Below, piece after piece: positions 36,053-44,073 of a DNA stretch of 64,000 bases (its first letter is position 1; the number at the start of each line of letters is the position of its first letter). This DNA is from Bacteroidota bacterium (GTDB lineage: Bacteria; Bacteroidota; Ignavibacteria; UBA10030; UBA8401). The notes beneath the pieces are model-generated. The model was not told where the DNA came from. It saw only the letters and a list, made by a program, of their open reading frames with translations, and did no database searches. Position numbers and translations under genes: made by a program. The stretch covers positions 77,019 to 141,018 of the forward strand of contig DATJPT010000006.1 of assembly GCA_035506275.1 (NCBI GenBank), written 5' to 3'.

Positions 36053-36783
36053 ACATCATCGGTGGCAGGAAACCGGTCTTCGAAGCACTCACCGCGGGCA
36101 CGCCGATCGAGAGAATTTACATTCTCCGCGGAACCCGGGGAGAGCCGGTCGACGAGATCCGTCAGATGGCCCGGCAAAAAAATATTCTCTGCACAGAAGC
36201 CGATAAGCATCTCATCGAAAAGCTTTCGCGGAACGCCAATTCGCAGGGGATCGTCGCGATCGCCGGAACCAAGGAGTACACCGACGTTGATGAAATCCTC
36301 TCCATCGCTGCCGCGAAGAGCGAAAAAGCTTTTATCCTCCTTTTTGACGAAATCGAAGACCCCCACAACCTCGGCGCTCTTATCCGGACAGCGGTATGTC
36401 TCGGCGTGCATGGAGGGATCATCCCGAAGCACAATGCTGCGCCGGTGAATGAAACCGTCGCCAAAACATCGGCGGGAGCAAGCGCCCATTTCCCGGTAGC
36501 GAAAGTGACGAACATTGCCGCGACGATCGATGAGCTTAAAACAAAAGGAGTCTGGATCGTCGGCACCGACGCGGCGGCGCAAAAGAGTTTTGCCGATATC
36601 GACTATTCAATGCCGGTTGCGCTCGTCATCGGAAACGAGGGGAAAGGAATCAGGCGGCTGGTAAGAGAAAAATGCGATTTTCTCGTGAACGTTCCGATGG
36701 CCGGGACGTTCGATTCCCTCAACGCTTCGGTCGCGGGAGCGCTGGCGATGTACGAGGTCTTCCGAAAACGGAGGGGCATATAA
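36049..36783 (+). CDS. rlmB: 23S rRNA (guanosine-2'-O-)-methyltransferase RlmB / TrmH family
   Basis: 244 aa SPOUT methyltransferase. N-terminal substrate-binding domain GGRKPVFEAL (RlmB hallmark GxxxVxEAL), then motif 1 DPHNLGALIRTA, motif 2 LVIGNEGKGIRRLV and motif 3 VPMAGTFDSLNASVAGAL that make the knotted SAM site. In E. coli RlmB methylates G2251 in the P-loop. The length and N-terminal domain support RlmB over tRNA TrmH. Confidence 0.92.
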   Translation: MNIIGGRKPVFEALTAGTPIERIYILRGTRGEPVDEIRQMARQKNILCTEADKHLIEKLSRNANSQGIVAIAGTKEYTDVDEILSIAAAKSEKAFILLFDEIEDPHNLGALIRTAVCLGVHGGIIPKHNAAPVNETVAKTSAGASAHFPVAKVTNIAATIDELKTKGVWIVGTDAAAQKSFADIDYSMPVALVIGNEGKGIRRLVREKCDFLVNVPMAGTFDSLNASVAGALAMYEVFRKRRGI

Positions 36784-36811
36784 CATTCTCCATTGACCAT
36801 CCAACACGAAC

Positions 36812-38503
36812 ATGCGGCGGCTTAATCATCGAACAATACAAGCGGTCCTCGAACGGAGCGTCGAATGCTATCCGCAGAGGCCCGCGCTCTCGTACGCCGA
36901 CGGAAAACCGCTGACGTACGCAGAGTTCAAGAATCACGTCGACTGGCTTTCAGCGTTTTTACAGGATCAAGGGATTGCGGAAAAGGACAGGGTCGGCATC
37001 ATCGGCGAAAACAGCCCGAACTGGGGAATCACATTTTTTGCCGTAACGACGACGGGGGCCGTTGCCGTTCCAATTCTTCCGGATTTTCACACCTCCGAAA
37101 TCCATCACATCCTCCGGCATTCCGAATGCAAGGCGGTATTCATCTCCGAGCGTTATTTCCAAAAGATCGAAGACCTGAACCTTGACGATTTCTCTGTGGT
37201 GGTGCTGATGGATGACTTCTCGGTCATCGGCGCTGAAACTTCGAAAGCCCGGCTGAAAAAACTCCTCGCGGAAGGAAGCAAAGAGCTCAAGAAGATCAAG
37301 ACCATGGTTCTGCGAATCGCCGGGATCCTTCCGGCGCATATTCACGAGGATGCGCTCGCTTCGATCGTGTATACATCGGGAACGACGGGGCACTCCAAAG
37401 GAGTCATGCTGTCGCACAAGAATCTCGTTTCCGACGCTCTCGCCACGACGGACATCGTTACCGTGACCGAAGAAGATCGGCTCCTCTCAATCCTTCCTCT
37501 CGCCCACGTCTACGAATGCACGCTTGGGTTGATCCTGCCGTTAATGATGGGAGCTTCCGTGTTTTACCTGCGCAAACCGCCGACGGCGACGGTGATGGTT
37601 CCTGCACTTGCAGGCGTGAGACCAACGATCATCCTCTCGGTTCCGCTCATCATCGAAAAAATGTATAAATCGCGGATCGCACCGGAGATAGCAAAGAAAA
37701 AAATGGTCAGATTCTTCTACAAATTTCCTCTCGTGCGAAAGCGCGTCAACAGAATGGCGGGGAAAAAACTGCTCTCGGTGTTCGGAGGCGCCTTAAAATT
37801 ATTCTGCATCGGCGGTGCGGCGCTGGCGCCCGAGGTGGAGGAATTTTTGCGCGAGGCCGGCTTTCCGTACGCCGTCGGTTACGGACTGACGGAAACGGCA
37901 TCCCTGATCGCCGGAACCAACGCCCGCCTGACAAAATTCCGCTCGACCGGTCGTGCGATTCCTGGAGTAGAAATCAAGATCGACAACGCCGATGCGCGGA
38001 CCGGCGCCGGCGAGATCCTTGTCCGCGGCGACAACATCATGCAGGGATACTATCGCGACCAGGAACGGACGGACGAAGCGTTCACGAACGGGTGGCTTAA
38101 GACCGGCGACCTCGGCTTGATCGACTCCGAAGGATACCTCTTCATCAAGGGGCGCCTTAAAAACGTGATCGTGGGACCAAGCGGGGAGAATATTTATCTC
38201 GAGGCGATCGAATCGATCGTCAACCGGTCCGATGTCGTGCTTGAATCGCTTGTCTTTGAAGACCAGGGAGCCCTGGCGGCTCGAATCCACCTCGATTACG
38301 AAAAATTGGACCTTGAATTCGCGGAGAAGCATCTGAGCGAAACAGAGATCCATGAGCACATTCAGACGCTTCTTGAGGGCGTTCGAAAGCAGGTGAACGA
38401 TCAGGTGTCGTCCTTTTCCAGATTAGCAAGGGTGATTGAGCAAACGGAGCCCTTCGAAAAAACACCGACGCAGAAGATAAAACGCTATCTTTACGTGAAT
38501 TAG
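36812..38503 (+). CDS. Long-chain fatty-acid--CoA ligase (AMP-forming)
   Basis: 563 aa, ANL superfamily. AMP-binding motif YTSGTTGHSKGVMLSHKN (A3), GYGLTETASLIAG (A5), GWLKTGDLGLID (A7), and KGRLKNVIVGPSGENIYLEAIE (A8), with the C-terminal lysine in TPTQKIKRYLY. It activates fatty acids to acyl-CoA through acyl-adenylate, acting in the cytoplasm or at the inner membrane. The start ATG is 28 bp after rlmB. No clear Shine-Dalgarno sequence. The TAG stop begins a sequence TAGAAGCTAT that recurs at other gene ends in the window. Confidence 0.93.
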   Translation: MRRLNHRTIQAVLERSVECYPQRPALSYADGKPLTYAEFKNHVDWLSAFLQDQGIAEKDRVGIIGENSPNWGITFFAVTTTGAVAVPILPDFHTSEIHHILRHSECKAVFISERYFQKIEDLNLDDFSVVVLMDDFSVIGAETSKARLKKLLAEGSKELKKIKTMVLRIAGILPAHIHEDALASIVYTSGTTGHSKGVMLSHKNLVSDALATTDIVTVTEEDRLLSILPLAHVYECTLGLILPLMMGASVFYLRKPPTATVMVPALAGVRPTIILSVPLIIEKMYKSRIAPEIAKKKMVRFFYKFPLVRKRVNRMAGKKLLSVFGGALKLFCIGGAALAPEVEEFLREAGFPYAVGYGLTETASLIAGTNARLTKFRSTGRAIPGVEIKIDNADARTGAGEILVRGDNIMQGYYRDQERTDEAFTNGWLKTGDLGLIDSEGYLFIKGRLKNVIVGPSGENIYLEAIESIVNRSDVVLESLVFEDQGALAARIHLDYEKLDLEFAEKHLSETEIHEHIQTLLEGVRKQVNDQVSSFSRLARVIEQTEPFEKTPTQKIKRYLYVN

Positions 38504-38947
38504 AAGCTATTCATTTTTGTCGGCCGAGCAGTCCAGTTTTTGCATGAACTTTGCGCTTCATGAGGGAATATTCGGACCATCCTGCTTGTCAAACATTCAG
38601 GATGGGGCGTTTTCGGTCCCGACCCAGCTTCGGCATTCGAATCCATTGCCAAGTGTCGAAGCTCTTCTCCCCTTAATTCCTAAAGGAGCGGCATACTAGT
38701 CTCAGTTGATACTACATTAGACCGGATACTTTCAGCAGAGACGATTGTCCCTTTGGGAATTTTCCTTCTCCATTAATATTCATCCGTGCATCACGGCAGG
38801 GGGTTCTCCGGCCGATGAATAGGATTTTTTCCTTCGCAAAGAACAACATATCAAACAGGGCCATTGCACAACATTGAATTAATCTCTTGCAGCTCCCGCG
38901 CCTCTCGCAGAGGAACTTCACTCTTCTCTGCAACGTTGCATCCATGC
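38504..38947. other. 444-bp intergenic region before the TonB receptor gene
   Basis: No supportable gene. It begins with the repeat-like AGAAGCTATTC next to the ligase stop. Two hairpins lie at 38543-38562 (CATGAA/TTCATG) and 38577-38605 (CCATCCTG/CAGGATGG), the second a possible weak terminator. A promoter-like TTGATA-N15-TACTTT is at 38706-38732. A long inverted pair ATTCATC/GATGAAT near 38778-38820 could fold in the leader, but it matches no riboswitch consensus that I know. Confidence 0.5.
38577..38605 (+). terminator. Weak terminator-like hairpin after the acyl-CoA ligase gene
   Basis: Perfect 8-bp stem CCATCCTG/CAGGATGG with a 13-nt loop followed by GGCGTTTTC. The T-run is short and interrupted, so termination is uncertain. 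Confidence 0.35.
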
Positions 38948-41272
38948 ATGAAACCATCTGTGTGCTTCCTCCTGTGCATCTGCATCTCTTTTCTTTCGAT
39001 CCCAAGCTCAGCCGCCGGCCAGGTCAGCCACTCGTTCAGCGGAACAATCAAGAGCGCCGAAACCGGAGAGGCGCTCATAGGAGCTTCCATCATCGTGCGA
39101 GAGCTAAAGACCGTCGGCGCTTCCACGAACGCGTACGGCTTTTACTCGCTCACCATTCCGGAAGGAACTTACACCCTCGTTGTCCAGTTCGTCGGCTATA
39201 AATCGAGGATCGATACGATCGTCCTGGATAAGGATCAAACGATGAACTTCTCGCTTTCGCAGGAGTTGATCAAAGTCGGCGAGGTGGTTGTGACCGCGGA
39301 GAGATCCAACAAGAACGTGACCTCGACAGAAATGGGGGCGAACAATCTCGAGGTCCACGAAGTAAAATCGATCCCCGTCCTTCTGGGGGAAAAGGACATT
39401 TTGAAAACGATCCAGCTTCTTCCCGGCATTCAGGCGGCGGGAGAAGGAAGCACCGGATTCTACGCGCGCGGCGGCGGGATCGATCAAAATCTGATCGTGC
39501 TTGACGAGGCGACCGTCTACAATTCATCCCATTTGCTCGGCTTTCTTTCCATCTTCAACTCGGACGCAGTGAAAGACGTCAAAGTGATCACGGGGGGTAT
39601 GCCGGCGGAGTACGGCGGGCGGCTTTCATCGGTGCTCGATATTCGCACAAACGACGGGAGCACGAAGGAGTTCGAGGGAACGGGGGGCATCGGGCTTCTG
39701 GCATCCAGGCTCACGGTCGACGGACCGATCGTGAAGGATGAAGGCTCTTTCATTATTTCTGCGCGGAGGACCTACGCCGACCTCTTTCTGAGGCTGTCGA
39801 GCGACACGACGATCAATCGGGCGAGCCTGTATTTCTACGACCTGAATGCGAAGGCGAATTACGCGCTGGGAGAAAAAGACAAGATGTTCATCTCCGGATA
39901 TTTTGGCAGGGATAATTTCGATTACCCGAACGTTTTCGGCTTCAACTGGGGGAACACTGCGGCGACGTGGCGGTGGAATCATATTTTCGCTGACAATCTT
40001 TTTTCCAACGTCTCTCTTATTTACAGCAACTATGAGTACAGCAACAATGTCACGTCGGGAACGTCGCAGGCGATCATCACTTCCGGCATTCGCGACTATG
40101 ATTTCAAAACAGATCTCCAGTATTTTATCAACTCCTCGAATACGTTGAAATTCGGCATCAGTTCTATCTACCATACCTTTTTGCCCGGAAGCGTTACGGC
40201 AACATCGGCGGGGTCGTTCAACTCCTTCAGCATTGAAAACAGATATGCTTCGGAAAACGCCGCGTATGTCGCCGACGAGGTCAGCATTCTCACCGGACTG
40301 AAATTGAACTACGGTCTGCGATTCTCCGCCTTTACGCTCTTCGGGCCGGCGCACATTTATACGTACGACAACAGCGGCAACACGCTCGACACAGCGACAT
40401 ACGGCTCCGGCCAGGTGATCAAAACATACGCGAGCCCCGAGCCGCGGATCGCGGCAAACCTAAGCATTGACGAAACGAGTTCAATTAAAGCTTCGTACGC
40501 GCGAACGGCGCAGTACCTCCACCTGCTTTCAAATTCGACAGTCTCGAACCCGAGCGATGTCTGGGTACCGAGCAGCAACAATGTAAAGCCGCAGTATGCC
40601 GACCAGACTTCGCTGGGGTATTTCAGGAATTTTGACGACAACGAGTACGAAGCGTCTCTCGAGCTGTACTATAAGAACATGCAGAACCTGATCGATTACG
40701 CGAACGGCGCGGACCTTCAGCTCAACCCGAACGTTGAAGCCCTGCTCAGGTACGGCAAAGGATGGAGCTACGGAGTTGAAATGCTGATACGGAAAAAATA
40801 CGGCAAATTCAGCGGCTGGGTCGCCTACACGTTGGCGAGAACGCGGCAGCAGTTCCCCGATATCAACAACGGACAGCCGTATCCTGCGACGCAGGACCGG
40901 ACTCACGACATTTCGATCGTGGCGATCTATGATTACAGCACCGCGTGGACCTTCTCAGCCACGTGGGTGTATTATACGGGCAACGCTGTCACATTCCCAA
41001 GTGGAATCTATAACGTGGACAACAGAGCCATTCCCCTTTACACCGAACGGAATGGATACCGCATGCCCCCCTACAGCCGTCTCGACCTGTCCGCCACATG
41101 GACGCTCGGACCGCATTCGAACCTCAATTTCTCGCTCTACAACGCGTATGACAGATGGAATGCATACGCGATCAATTTCATCGTGAACCCGAACAACCCG
41201 AATCAAACTGAAGCCGTGCAGACGACCTTTTTCCCCATCATTCCATCGGTAACGTATAACTTCAATTTTTAG
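38948..41272 (+). CDS. TonB-dependent receptor with N-terminal carboxypeptidase-regulatory-like domain
   Basis: 774 aa from the ATG at 38948, which gives a clean signal peptide (MKPSVCFLLCICISFLSIPSSAA); the frame is open 28 codons upstream. Residues about 27-115 form the CarboxypepD_reg-like beta-sandwich (FSGTIKSAETGEALIGASI), about 120-240 the plug (IPVLLGEKDILKTIQLLPG, YARGGGIDQNLIVLDEA), and the rest a 22-strand-type barrel ending in an aromatic NFNF terminus. It imports a substrate energised by TonB-ExbBD. The DUF4249 lipoprotein gene follows after 19 bp, the usual Bacteroidota pairing. Substrate unknown. Confidence 0.93.
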   Translation: MKPSVCFLLCICISFLSIPSSAAGQVSHSFSGTIKSAETGEALIGASIIVRELKTVGASTNAYGFYSLTIPEGTYTLVVQFVGYKSRIDTIVLDKDQTMNFSLSQELIKVGEVVVTAERSNKNVTSTEMGANNLEVHEVKSIPVLLGEKDILKTIQLLPGIQAAGEGSTGFYARGGGIDQNLIVLDEATVYNSSHLLGFLSIFNSDAVKDVKVITGGMPAEYGGRLSSVLDIRTNDGSTKEFEGTGGIGLLASRLTVDGPIVKDEGSFIISARRTYADLFLRLSSDTTINRASLYFYDLNAKANYALGEKDKMFISGYFGRDNFDYPNVFGFNWGNTAATWRWNHIFADNLFSNVSLIYSNYEYSNNVTSGTSQAIITSGIRDYDFKTDLQYFINSSNTLKFGISSIYHTFLPGSVTATSAGSFNSFSIENRYASENAAYVADEVSILTGLKLNYGLRFSAFTLFGPAHIYTYDNSGNTLDTATYGSGQVIKTYASPEPRIAANLSIDETSSIKASYARTAQYLHLLSNSTVSNPSDVWVPSSNNVKPQYADQTSLGYFRNFDDNEYEASLELYYKNMQNLIDYANGADLQLNPNVEALLRYGKGWSYGVEMLIRKKYGKFSGWVAYTLARTRQQFPDINNGQPYPATQDRTHDISIVAIYDYSTAWTFSATWVYYTGNAVTFPSGIYNVDNRAIPLYTERNGYRMPPYSRLDLSATWTLGPHSNLNFSLYNAYDRWNAYAINFIVNPNNPNQTEAVQTTFFPIIPSVTYNFNF

Positions 41273-41291
41273 GACGGAGAGCGCCATTCCC

Positions 41292-42128
41292 ATGAAGATG
41301 TCAATGATCACCGTAAAAAAAGGAGCGCTTGCAGCATATGCCGCGACAACCTTGTTTTTCGGATGCCAGAAGGTTGTATCGATCGACCTGAATAACGCCA
41401 ACCCGCGGCTCGTCATTGAAGGAGTTGTGACCGACCAAGCCGGGCCCTACTCGGTGAAGCTGAGCAAGTCGGCCGACTATTTTGCCCCGACGCTCTATTA
41501 TCCTCCCGTGTCCGGCGCCGTCGTCGTTCTTGCCGACAATTTCGGCCAGGTTGATACGCTGAAGGAATCGATAAGCGGAACCTATTTATCGTCGACCTTG
41601 CTTGGCGTTGGAGGAAGTTCGTATTCGATGTTCGTCAGCGTTGACGGGGATCAATACAACGCAGCCTCTTCCATGCCCAAAAAAGTATTTATCGACACGT
41701 TGTATGCGTTGGCAAGAAATGCATCGCGCGGTGAAGGTCCCGGGTACGACATTTATGTCGGGTTCAAGGACCCCCCCGAGCCGGGCAACTATTACCGAAT
41801 CAACGCAACTTCGAGCGTTGTTATCCCGACCGATTCGATCGACGGAAGGAGATACCGTCTCTTTACCGATAAATTCACGAACGGCAATGAAATGGTGGAA
41901 CGGATCAGAGCGGGAACATTAGTCACAGCCGGCGATACCATAACCGTATCGCTCTGCTCGATAGACGAAGCGGCGTATAATTATTTCAACACCCTCAATG
42001 ATATTCTCATGTCGGACAGAGCTCCGACATCCCTCTCGCCGGCAAACCCGACAACCAACATCAGCAACGGCTCGCTCGGATATTTTGCAGCGTATACCGT
42101 GGATACAAAGCAGATCGTGCTCCATTAA
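41292..42128 (+). CDS. DUF4249 family lipoprotein
   Basis: 278 aa. Lipobox-like LFFGC places lipidation near Cys25. The DUF4249 core is visible as KVVSIDLNNANPRLVIEGVVTDQAGPY near the start and YDIYVGFKDPPEPGNYYRI in the middle; members normally pair with a TonB receptor, as here. The partner may close or load the receptor at the cell surface, in analogy to SusD, but that is inferred. Family members are often a little longer, with a C-terminal YFAA pattern retained here (LGYFAAYTV). Confidence 0.88.
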   Translation: MKMSMITVKKGALAAYAATTLFFGCQKVVSIDLNNANPRLVIEGVVTDQAGPYSVKLSKSADYFAPTLYYPPVSGAVVVLADNFGQVDTLKESISGTYLSSTLLGVGGSSYSMFVSVDGDQYNAASSMPKKVFIDTLYALARNASRGEGPGYDIYVGFKDPPEPGNYYRINATSSVVIPTDSIDGRRYRLFTDKFTNGNEMVERIRAGTLVTAGDTITVSLCSIDEAAYNYFNTLNDILMSDRAPTSLSPANPTTNISNGSLGYFAAYTVDTKQIVLH

Positions 42129-42189
42129 TTATTCTATCAGATCATGACGCGGTCCGGGAACTGAGTGACCCCCTCCCGCGTTATCAATA

Positions 42190-42219
42190 TTGTTTCAGGA
42201 GACAGTTAAAAAATATTTT
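42190..42219 (+). promoter_or_regulatory. Possible promoter of the F420/NADP-type oxidoreductase gene
   Basis: TTGTTT at 42190-42195 and TATTTT at 42214-42219 with 18-bp spacing; the leader carries CAGGGAG before the ATG at 42249. The -35 match is modest. Confidence 0.3.
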
Positions 42220-42248
42220 TCACGTCTGTTTAACTTCAGGGAGTAAAA

Positions 42249-42896
42249 ATGAAAATCGGCGTACTCGGGACCGGCATGGTAGGAAAAGTCATCGCCACGA
42301 AATTGGTCCAGCTTAATCATCAGGTCAAAATGGGCTCGCGCACCGCGAACAACGAGAAAGCGGCGGAATGGGTCAAAGCGAACGGCATGAAAGCTTCGCA
42401 GGGGACCTTCGCGGATGCCGCCGAGTTCGGCGAGATTCTCTTCAACTGCACCTCGGGCATGGCATCCCTTGAGGCGCTGAAAATGGCGGGGGAAAAAAAT
42501 ATGAACGGAAAAGTTCTGGTCGATGTCGCCAATGCCCTCGATTTTTCCAAGGGAATGCCCCCGACCCTTTTTGTCTGCAACACCGATTCGTTGGCAGAGC
42601 AGATCCAGCGGACGTTCCCGCAGGTCAAGGTCGTGAAAAGCCTGAATACCCTGAACTGCAATTTGATGGTCAACCCTTCGCTCGTGCCGGGGAATCATGA
42701 CGTTTTTGTGAGCGGCAACGACATTGTCGCCAAAGCGAAAGTCACGGATATCTTGAAGAATTGGTTCGGCTGGAAAAGCGTCATCGACCTTGGAGACCTT
42801 ACCGCTGCCCGCGGAATGGAAATGCTGATGCCCTTCTGGATTCGCCTGATGGGAACATTCCAGACCCCGAATTTCAACTACAAGATAGTGCGGTGA
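42249..42896 (+). CDS. NADPH-dependent F420 reductase-like oxidoreductase
   Basis: 215 aa. N-terminal Rossmann motif KIGVLGTGMVGKVIATKL (GxGxxG) with Gly-Ser-Arg at the end of strand 2 (MGSRTANNEKA), which binds the NADP phosphate. The NADP_F420-oxidoreductase family layout is complete, with VLVDVANALDFSKGMPP and SLNTLNCNLMVNPSLVPG. Many bacteria without F420 carry this family, probably using other acceptors; the true partner is unknown. It is a single gene with a ribosome-binding site CAGGGAG. Confidence 0.88.
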   Translation: MKIGVLGTGMVGKVIATKLVQLNHQVKMGSRTANNEKAAEWVKANGMKASQGTFADAAEFGEILFNCTSGMASLEALKMAGEKNMNGKVLVDVANALDFSKGMPPTLFVCNTDSLAEQIQRTFPQVKVVKSLNTLNCNLMVNPSLVPGNHDVFVSGNDIVAKAKVTDILKNWFGWKSVIDLGDLTAARGMEMLMPFWIRLMGTFQTPNFNYKIVR

Positions 42897-42946
42897 TCAA
42901 AAGAAGTGCGGGCCTCGATAAAATCGGCTTGCACATTCCAAAAGGA

Positions 42947-43133
42947 ATCTCAAAAATAGTGCCCACGAAGAATGCTCATGCAATTGTCAACCTGAGCCAG
43001 CGAAAGAAGTTCAAAGCTGCATTGACATGGATTCTTCACTCCGCCCCCCTAATGCGGGACTCCGTTCAGAATGACAATGATCTGGCTGCTCTTCTTCAGA
43101 ATAGCGCCATGAGGAATTTTTGAGATAGCTTCT
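42947..43133. repeat. MITE-like repeat element A (inverted ATCTCAAAAAT ends)
   Basis: A noncoding unit bounded by ATCTCAAAAAT (42947-42957) and its inverse ATTTTTGAGAT (43116-43126). The right edge extends as TGAGATAGCTTCT (43121-43133), which recurs inverted at 43928-43940. Inside it (43031-43079) lies the dispersed-repeat phrase GTCATTCTGAACGGAGT ... GTGAAGAATC (minus strand). Its last bases contain the stop codon of the adjoining minus-strand gene. Confidence 0.5.
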
Positions 43134-43866
43134 ACTTCTTCCATAAAACATCGGACGGCATCACCTCTTCGCCGTCGAGCAGACGCATGCCGAATTCCTG
43201 ACCGAGATGATTTGCGTATTTATCCCGGTCATCATAGTCCCCTCCCACGACAAACAGGGGTTCCCCCCACTCGACAAAATCGCCGAAAAAATTCGCGATC
43301 GTTCTTGAGTTGAAAACATAGGTAAGGTACGCCGAGCCGAAAAAATGCTGAAGTTTGTCCCTGTCCCTCCTGAGCCGTCCGGCCGAATCGGGGAGCACAC
43401 GCCTCGGCAAATGCATGTAGCGGTCGGAAAACTCCTTCCGCGATTCGACGACTGTCAGGGGCAAATACAGCGGCCCGACGAGAGGGATTTTTAATCCCAG
43501 CCGGAAATGGTCGAACGTCGCGAGCGTTGCAACGAGCAAGGCATGGCTCATCGTCCCGTCGGCTATTTCAAACGCCCGGGCGAAGATCGCATCGACTGCA
43601 AGCGTGTCGCTGCATGATCGCCGGAGCTGCTGGAAGCGGGGATCGCGGATATATCTCTTGAGCGTCCCCTCGTCCCTCAAGACTGGCGGAAGAAAATACT
43701 GAAAACTGATGAGAGAGGAATCTTCGGTCGAATATTCCGGGATGCAGAGTGAATCGGCTGAATTCTGCCGGAAAGAATTGCCGGAAGTTTGAGCAGCGGA
43801 ATTCCCCCCAAACACACCTTCTTGAACAACAAATAAAACGAGCAGCGATACTCTGCTAATGGTCAT
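43132..43866 (-). CDS. Exported protein of unknown function with a DKxxH motif
   Basis: 244 aa. Signal peptide (about 1-25, ending SAAQ). Mid-region has a hydrophobic segment LALLVATLATFDHF-like stretch (about 105-140). The C-terminal third carries DKLQHFFGSAYLTYVF, then GDFVEWGEP, and DDRDKYANHLGQEFG; two DKxxxH-type motifs recall the YfiM/DUF2279 lipoprotein group, but the match is weak. It is flanked on both sides by inverted-repeat elements and its stop codon lies in one of them. A perfect palindrome CTGTATGATACAG (43871-43883) sits just before the ATG. Confidence 0.65.
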   Translation of the reverse strand: MTISRVSLLVLFVVQEGVFGGNSAAQTSGNSFRQNSADSLCIPEYSTEDSSLISFQYFLPPVLRDEGTLKRYIRDPRFQQLRRSCSDTLAVDAIFARAFEIADGTMSHALLVATLATFDHFRLGLKIPLVGPLYLPLTVVESRKEFSDRYMHLPRRVLPDSAGRLRRDRDKLQHFFGSAYLTYVFNSRTIANFFGDFVEWGEPLFVVGGDYDDRDKYANHLGQEFGMRLLDGEEVMPSDVLWKK

Positions 43867-43870
43867 ATTT

Positions 43871-43883
43871 CTGTATGATACAG
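43871..43883. promoter_or_regulatory. Palindrome CTGTATGATACAG upstream of the DKxxH gene
   Basis: Perfect 6-1-6 inverted repeat starting five bases before the ATG at 43866. Its place over the translation start region would suit a repressor operator. The binding factor is unknown. Confidence 0.35.
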
Positions 43884-43927
43884 AACCCGAGGTGCAGGAT
43901 CTTGCGGGACGATAGTACGATGTTCAA

Positions 43928-44073
43928 AGAAGCTATCTCAGAAATATATCACTTCATCCTTCCCAACGGGATCCCTTTGGGGATCAAGTCCCTCAAAGGT
44001 CGCCGAACAAAAGCGACTCTTTGAGGGGGCGCCTCGAAAGGTCAATCTAATTTCATTTTCAAGATAGGTTCTA
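43928..44073. repeat. MITE-like repeat element B with imperfect terminal inverted repeats
   Basis: 146-bp noncoding unit. Ends are AGAAGCTATCT (43928-43938) and, inverted, AGAACCTATCT (44073-44063), matching 10 of 11. Two internal hairpins: GATCCC/GGGATC (43970-43985) and CCCTCAAAGGTCGC/GCGACTCTTTGAGGG (43990-44027). The right end overlaps the meaB stop codon. No target duplication was recognised by eye. Confidence 0.55.

Noticed and set aside
43132..44073. The repeat-bracketed gene as an insertion sequence
   Set aside because: The protein has a signal peptide and no transposase motif; the flanking elements look like independent short repeats rather than the ends of one transposon.
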